This document shows positions 60,888 to 64,000 of a stretch of 64,000 nucleotides of DNA, piece by piece. The DNA is taken from the NCBI RefSeq assembly GCF_000017805.1, contig NC_009767.1, positions 3,816,001-3,880,000 of the forward strand, in the 5' to 3' direction. The notes under the pieces were generated by a model. That model made no database searches, was not told the origin of the DNA, and saw nothing but the letters and a program-made list of their open reading frames with translations. Positions within the stretch are counted from its first letter, which is position 1. Each line of letters starts with the position of its first letter. A program made the translations under genes and the position numbers. The stretch comes from Roseiflexus castenholzii DSM 13941 (lineage in GTDB: Bacteria > Chloroflexota > Chloroflexia > Chloroflexales > Roseiflexaceae).

Positions 60888-62978
60888 TCACGGTTGCAAC
60901 TGCGCTGCCAGATCCGCAGGCTTGGTCACCGGCAACCGGCAGGCATAGTTCTGACACACATAAGCCGCTGCTCTGCCGTCGATCGGCGTGCGCCCCGCGA
61001 GCAGCGGCGAGGGAATACGCGGCGGGTCCTCGCCAGGACGCGCCAGAACAACCACCCGATTCGGCAAAAACGGTTTCAGCGCGATTGCCGCCAGCGCGCG
61101 TGTATCAGCAGCCTCTGGATCGCCGATCAGCGCAATTTCGCGCGGCTGGCTCAGCGCAAATTCGGCGGCTGCCAGGTAACGCCCAAAACCGGTCGGGTAG
61201 CGCTCCATCAAGGGAGCCATTGCACTGAGAACCGTCAGCGCTCGTTCGCGGTAGCGCGGCTCATCGAAGATCAGCGCCAGCCGGAGCAGCACATCGGCGG
61301 CGGCGGAACTGCCGCTTGGCGTCGCATTATCGCCCGTGTCGCGCGGGCGAATGACGAGTTGCTCATGGTGCGACCCGGTATCGTAGAACCCGCCAATCCC
61401 ATCATCCCAGAACCGTTCCAGCAGTGCATCCGCCAGCGCGCGCGCCTCCAGCAGCCAGCGTGGATCGAATGTCGCCTCGTACAGCGCCAGCAATCCATCG
61501 GCGAGCAGCGCATAATCCTCCAGGAATGCGGGAGTCGGGTTGGCCACGCCCTGCCGCCAGGAACGCAGCAGTTCACCATCGGCGCGGCGCAATTCACGCA
61601 GGACGAACTCTGCACAGCGTACCGCCGCTGTTCGATACTCCTCACGATCCAGAACTATGGCGCCAAGCGCAAACGCGCGCAGCGCCATGCCATTCCAGGC
61701 GGTCAACACTTTATCGTCGAGTTCCGGTTTTGGGCGATGCTGACGCACCGCGAACAGCACGCGCCGTCCACGTTCAGCAATAGATTCCACCCGCTCGACC
61801 GACATGCCCATGACGCGCGCCACTTCCGCAGGGGAGCGTTGCACATGGAGAATGTTCTTGCCCTCGAAGTTGCCGCGGTCCGTCACCCCATACAACGCTG
61901 AAAAAACGGTTGCGTCCGCACCGAGCGCCTCGCGGATCTCGGCAGGCGTCCAGACGAAGAACGCGCCCTCGTGCTTGTGCGTGGCATCCGCCGTCGGCAG
62001 TGAGTCGGCGTCTTGCGTGCTGAAGAATCCACCGTCTGGATGCTGCATCTCGCGCAGCATATACGTCAGCGTTTCTTCAGCGATGCGGCGGTAGAACGCA
62101 TTGCCGGTCGCCTGGAACGTTTCCAGATAGACCCGCGCCAGCAGCGCGTTGTCGTACAGCATCTTCTCGAAGTGTGGCACAAGCCATTGCGCATCGACGC
62201 TGTACCGGTGGAATCCGCCGCCGATCTGGTCGTACATGCCACCTTCCGCCATTGCCCGCAGCGTCCGCTCCAGCATCTCCATGCCCCTGCCGGTTCGCGC
62301 GGCATAGCGCAGCAGAAACTCCAGCGTCATTGGCTGTGGAAACTTGGGCGCGCGCCCAAAACCACCGTATTCTGGATCAAATGCCTGCTGTAAACCCATA
62401 AATGCAGAATCAAGCGCCGCAGGGGTGAGCGTACTGCCGGGAATCTGCATCATGGACGCCTCACGCATGCGCTCCACCAATTCGCGCCCACGCGCCAGCA
62501 GGTCATTGCGGCGTGTCGCATATGCCTCGGCGACAGAGCGCAGCACACGCTGGAACGACGGCATCTGCCAGCGATCCTCGGGCGGAAAGTACGTTCCTGC
62601 AAAGAATGGCGTTCCATCAGGCGTCAGAAAGACCGTCATCGGCCAGCCTCCGCTGCCGGTCATCGCCTGAACCGCTGTCATGTAAATGGAGTCGACATCC
62701 GGTCGTTCCTCACGATCCACTTTCACATTGACGAAATACCGGTTCATCAGCGCGGCAGTCTCTTCATCCTCGAACGACTCGTGTTCCATCACGTGGCACC
62801 AGTGACATGCTGCATATCCCACACTGAGCAGAATTGGCTTATCCTCCGCCTGTGCGCGCGCAAACGCTTCCTCACCCCACGGATACCAGTCGACCGGATT
62901 ATAAGCGTGTTGTAACAGATAGGGACTTGTCTCGTTAATCAGGCGATTGGGGCGCCTGGTTGGCTCAGCATTCGGCAT
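60888..62978 (-). CDS. YyaL-like thioredoxin-domain protein (DUF255)
   Basis: The protein has 696 residues. The N-terminal thioredoxin-like domain has 'YAACHWCHVMEHESFED' (Cys-x2-Cys) and 'INETSPYLLQHAYNPVDWYP', characteristic of the DUF255/SPATA20-YyaL family. The remainder is an (alpha/alpha)6-barrel ('GGMYDQIGGGFHRYSVDAQW', 'VLTAWNGMALRAFA'), like AGE-type epimerases. The reaction is unknown. ATG 62978 starts the domain and has AGGAAG upstream. It is the first gene of an operon with the DUF3592 gene. Confidence 0.93.
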   Translation of the reverse strand: MPNAEPTRRPNRLINETSPYLLQHAYNPVDWYPWGEEAFARAQAEDKPILLSVGYAACHWCHVMEHESFEDEETAALMNRYFVNVKVDREERPDVDSIYMTAVQAMTGSGGWPMTVFLTPDGTPFFAGTYFPPEDRWQMPSFQRVLRSVAEAYATRRNDLLARGRELVERMREASMMQIPGSTLTPAALDSAFMGLQQAFDPEYGGFGRAPKFPQPMTLEFLLRYAARTGRGMEMLERTLRAMAEGGMYDQIGGGFHRYSVDAQWLVPHFEKMLYDNALLARVYLETFQATGNAFYRRIAEETLTYMLREMQHPDGGFFSTQDADSLPTADATHKHEGAFFVWTPAEIREALGADATVFSALYGVTDRGNFEGKNILHVQRSPAEVARVMGMSVERVESIAERGRRVLFAVRQHRPKPELDDKVLTAWNGMALRAFALGAIVLDREEYRTAAVRCAEFVLRELRRADGELLRSWRQGVANPTPAFLEDYALLADGLLALYEATFDPRWLLEARALADALLERFWDDGIGGFYDTGSHHEQLVIRPRDTGDNATPSGSSAAADVLLRLALIFDEPRYRERALTVLSAMAPLMERYPTGFGRYLAAAEFALSQPREIALIGDPEAADTRALAAIALKPFLPNRVVVLARPGEDPPRIPSPLLAGRTPIDGRAAAYVCQNYACRLPVTKPADLAAQLQP

Positions 62979-63160
62979 GATCGCTCGCTTCCTGATCATC
63001 TTCCAGAAACACAGGCTTAAGTCTACCACACTTCACGCAAATCCAAAGGTTCTGTCATGCTCCTGTCAACTCCACAGCGCCGATCTCCCGTGCTATACTC
63101 AATCTGTCACCCGGGAAGATCGGATATGCGCATTCTGTATCTTCTCGGAGGAGGGAAGCA

Positions 63161-63652
63161 ATGCAATCGCTCGAAACATGGCTTGGCGCGCGCGGTTCGA
63201 TGCTGGCGCTGGCGCTTGACGCGCAACGCGACATCATCTGCGAACACGTTGCGCACAAACTGGCAACCAACTACCCCGATCTCTGTCCGAACCTGCCGGC
63301 GGAAGACCCCGAACTCTCGCAGCAGATTATGTTCCAGCAAACACCACAGCGTTTCCACACCATGCTGCTGGCAGCGCTGCGCTTTCGTACACTGGCGATT
63401 GTCGAACGAGAGTATCGCTGGCTCTGGGGCATCGTGCAACGTTTTGGCGTCGAGCGCTCGCATTTGCTGCAACAGGTGCACTGGTATTTTGAGGCAGCGC
63501 GCACATTCGCTTCGCTCTCCCTTGAAGATCTCGCCTGGCTCAGAGCGCTCGAGTCCGCCATTGAGCAGATTGTGCTGACTATAACGAGTGTCCCGCCAAC
63601 AAGCGTTCAGCCGCCGCACCCTTCGTATCCCCGCCTTTCGCACTCTGCCTGA
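63161..63652 (+). CDS. Uncharacterised helical protein (orphan)
   Basis: The protein has 163 residues, mostly predicted helix, followed by a Pro/Ser/His tail from about 143. Trp-Leu-rich segments ('VEREYRWLWGIVQRFGVERS', 'LLQQVHWYFEAARTFASLSL') suggest a small helical bundle. No family was recognised. The ATG at 63161 has GGAGGAGG 9 nt upstream. A TGC-TATACT extended -10 (63091-63099) lies inside an inverted repeat (CCGATCTCCCG at 63080-63090, CGGGAAGATCGG at 63112-63123), which may be an operator. Confidence 0.6.
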   Translation: MQSLETWLGARGSMLALALDAQRDIICEHVAHKLATNYPDLCPNLPAEDPELSQQIMFQQTPQRFHTMLLAALRFRTLAIVEREYRWLWGIVQRFGVERSHLLQQVHWYFEAARTFASLSLEDLAWLRALESAIEQIVLTITSVPPTSVQPPHPSYPRLSHSA

Positions 63653-63912
63653 TAAACGTGGAGCGCCCCCAAAGAGAGCAGATGTTCTGTATCCCGGCGC
63701 CCTTCTTCCCTGCCTCGCGCCACACGCTGCGGGAGAAGGAGCAGTGCAGTGCAGACCGCCGGGACGTATTCCCGCGCTACACGCTGCGGGAGAAGGAGAT
63801 GTTCGCCGAAACGCCGGATGCCGGCGATCAATCACCGCTCGACGACTGATGTGATTGATCGTATACTGGTCTGCGTTTTCGCAATATCGGTCTGTCTTTC
63901 GCCAGGAATGTT
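63653..63912. other. Short intergenic region with direct repeat
   Basis: The 18-mer ACACGCTGCGGGAGAAGG occurs twice, 57 bp apart (starting at 63722 and 63779). No gene was recognised. The proS promoter should be in the last 100 bp. Confidence 0.5.
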
Positions 63913-64000
63913 ATGCGCATATCAGCACTGTTCGGTCGTACCCTGCGGGAAACACCAGCCGATATCGACTATCCGGCGCTGCGCCTGATGCTACGTGCTG
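63913..64000 (+). CDS. proS: Prolyl-tRNA synthetase, N-terminal start (partial)
   Basis: ATG 63913 (AGGA upstream) begins 'MRISALFGRTLRETPADIDY' and 'LRLMLRA', the standard N-terminus of bacterial ProRS (compare 'S.LF..TLRE.PA....s..lmlRAG'). Only 29 residues lie in the window, so the call rests on this one signature. Confidence 0.8.
   Translation, partial: MRISALFGRTLRETPADIDYPALRLMLRA

Overview
The window looks like GC-rich chromosomal DNA of a filamentous anoxygenic phototroph of the Chloroflexota, most like Roseiflexus. That assignment is inference from the gene set (PEP carboxylase, a two-subunit biotin carboxylase/carboxyltransferase with a Chloroflexi-type active site, large secreted repeat proteins), from the dispersed roughly 148-bp palindromic repeat, and from protein style. 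No rRNA is present to prove it.

Layout. 1-2.45 kb: end of a DnaJ-type chaperone gene, a tiny membrane protein, a CbpM-like modulator, a rhomboid protease and a membrane-anchored SDH/ClpP-fold protease. 2.8-9.7 kb: a DsrE-like protein and two COG0523 (CobW-type) GTPases, one with an FmdB zinc ribbon. Both GTPase loci carry nearly the same palindrome upstream. Between them lie a secreted Ig-like repeat protein broken by one stop codon and a glutathione peroxidase. 10-13 kb: a large secreted G8/beta-helix protein. 13-15 kb: a repeat-rich scar with a Fur-family relic, then a BrnT-type toxin-antitoxin pair. 15.3-18.8 kb: pyruvate-carboxylase-like subunits. 19.3-23.1 kb: tRNA-Leu, fabZ and two glycosyltransferases. 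23.3-28.9 kb: sortase, recA, recX, an MBL-fold hydrolase and pyrG. 29-36.2 kb: an ABC binding-protein relic, a YccF protein, a transglutaminase-like protein, ppc and malQ. 36.4-42.5 kb: a frameshifted DUF11 protein, a cysteine-desulfurase-like enzyme, tRNA-Pro, the main-type sigma factor and relics of sugar ABC permeases. 42.6-51.2 kb: an O-antigen-ligase-like protein, a PIN toxin-antitoxin pair, uvrC, ilvD, rpiA, an Sco1-type protein with a cupredoxin-like partner, and a ferredoxin. 51.3-52.2 kb: a wrecked MNT/HEPN pair. 52.3-64 kb: an MrfA-like helicase, a MshEN-like protein, a 620-bp minisatellite, a HAD hydrolase, an SPFH protein, a secreted beta-helix protein, a DUF3592 protein, a YyaL-like protein, an orphan ORF and the start of proS.

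Three signals cross gene boundaries. (1) Eight copies of a palindromic element have TACCAAT/ATTGGTA ends. Five are flanked by perfect 3-bp direct repeats, and in three places removing the element plus one flank copy rejoins an interrupted or replaced reading frame, so it behaves like a MITE. (2) Three secreted proteins end in a variant of V-[FY]-L-P-L-[VI]-x-R, and a fourth carries the motif internally; this may be an undescribed C-terminal tag. (3) The 15-bp palindrome TGATAG-NN-TATATCA precedes both GTPase loci and is a candidate Zur-type operator. Dead or dying modules (ABC transporter, MNT/HEPN, Fur relic) cluster with the MITE copies.
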